From: Bacillota bacterium | Lineage (GTDB): Bacteria > Vulcanimicrobiota > JAJTBE01 | NCBI GenBank assembly: GCA_021287065.1 | Contig: JAJTBE010000206.1 | Span: 1-33,233, forward strand | Length of the DNA: 33,233 nt | Direction of reading: 5' to 3' | Shown here: positions 33,057-33,233 of the stretch, piece after piece | Layout of the letters: the number at the start of each line of letters is the position of its first letter | Numbering within the stretch: the stretch's first letter is position 1 | Position numbers and translations under genes: made by a program | The notes under the pieces: model-generated | Database searches by the model: none | What the model saw: only the letters and a program-made list of their open reading frames with translations | Told to the model about the DNA's origin: nothing

Positions 33057-33233
33057 TGCCCCAACCCCTGCCGGATCGCAGGCGTCCCGCCTGTCCCCCG
33101 GGTCCCAAAACCCACGGCCAACCGCCAGCAATCCCATAACCACAATCCCCGGCCAACCCCTGCCGGATCGCAGGCGTCCCGCCTGTCCCCCGGGTCCCCA
33201 AACCAACCGACAACCGCCAGCAACCTTAATAAC
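33057..33233. repeat. Tandem array of ~92-bp GC-rich units, right end
   Basis: One full unit runs 33061-33152 and a second begins at 33153. Bases 33093-33233 repeat bases 1-141 exactly. If the ends are joined, the array would run on into 142-202 and then into copy R1. The minus-strand open frames here are repeat by-products. Confidence 0.9.

Noticed and set aside
1-33233. Circular plasmid or phage genome
   Set aside because: The end overlap lies in a multi-copy repeat and there is no replication, partition or structural gene; housekeeping content fits a chromosome.

Overview
The window is a bacterial chromosomal segment of moderate GC, most likely a metagenome contig from an anaerobe outside the well-studied model groups. 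Bacterial features are Shine-Dalgarno sites, sigma70-type promoters (for example TTGACA-16-TATAAT before a tRNA), intrinsic terminators with UUCG or GAAA loops, a lipoprotein signal and a GT9 heptosyltransferase-like enzyme. Anaerobic metabolism is suggested by two polyferredoxin-type proteins and an ADP-forming acyl-CoA synthetase. I cannot name the phylum. No phage structural, plasmid replication, CRISPR or transposase genes are visible.

Layout. 1-2700: repeat array, a small glycine-rich protein, WrbA on the minus strand, then repeats. 2697-6791: tRNA with CAT anticodon, a Pro/Met-rich coiled-coil protein, then a translationally coupled pair of fused FtcD and a metallophosphoesterase. 6792-7780: a large palindrome and repeat debris. 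7781-8480: an AT-rich islet with a DUF2188 protein and an unknown protein. 8791-11443: a Tat-exported DUF362 protein and a NapH-NapG-like iron-sulfur fusion with an internal twin-arginine signal. 11790-14404 (minus): GT9 plus a multi-pass GT-C-like glycosyltransferase, overlapping by 4 bases. 14787-16379: an alpha/beta hydrolase fused to a membrane domain, apparently starting at CTG. 16775-17569: lytic transglycosylase. 18215-22591: fused ADP-forming acyl-CoA synthetase, iron-sulfur protein, DUF58 protein. 22656-23396: QueC. 24654-25943: Sua5/YciO-type protein and a Yip1-like membrane protein. 26054-26896 (minus): a second glycine-zipper protein. 27673-28812: a DUF2087 regulator and a GIY-YIG-like protein. 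29153-32570: a secreted propeller-like protein and a GH17-like lipoprotein.

The most distinctive content is non-coding. A composite repeat family takes up roughly a tenth of the window and lies only between genes. It consists of a ~292-bp element with ATGCC.TGAATTA-type inverted ends and two A/T-tract hairpins, next to arrays of ~92-bp GC-rich units. A second repeat type forms a two-hairpin structure whose stems change in a compensated way between copies (2311-2383 and 7030-7206). A third is a ~128-bp MITE-like element found just after two genes. The first and last 141 bases of the window are identical, so the contig either closes on itself or was broken at a repeat.

How the genes work together: most are small independent operons. 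The clearest functional pairs are ftcD with the phosphoesterase, DUF362 with the quinol-dehydrogenase-like fusion, the two glycosyltransferases, the acyl-CoA synthetase with the ferredoxin-like protein, and the DUF2087/GIY-YIG pair, which is bracketed by repeats like a cassette.
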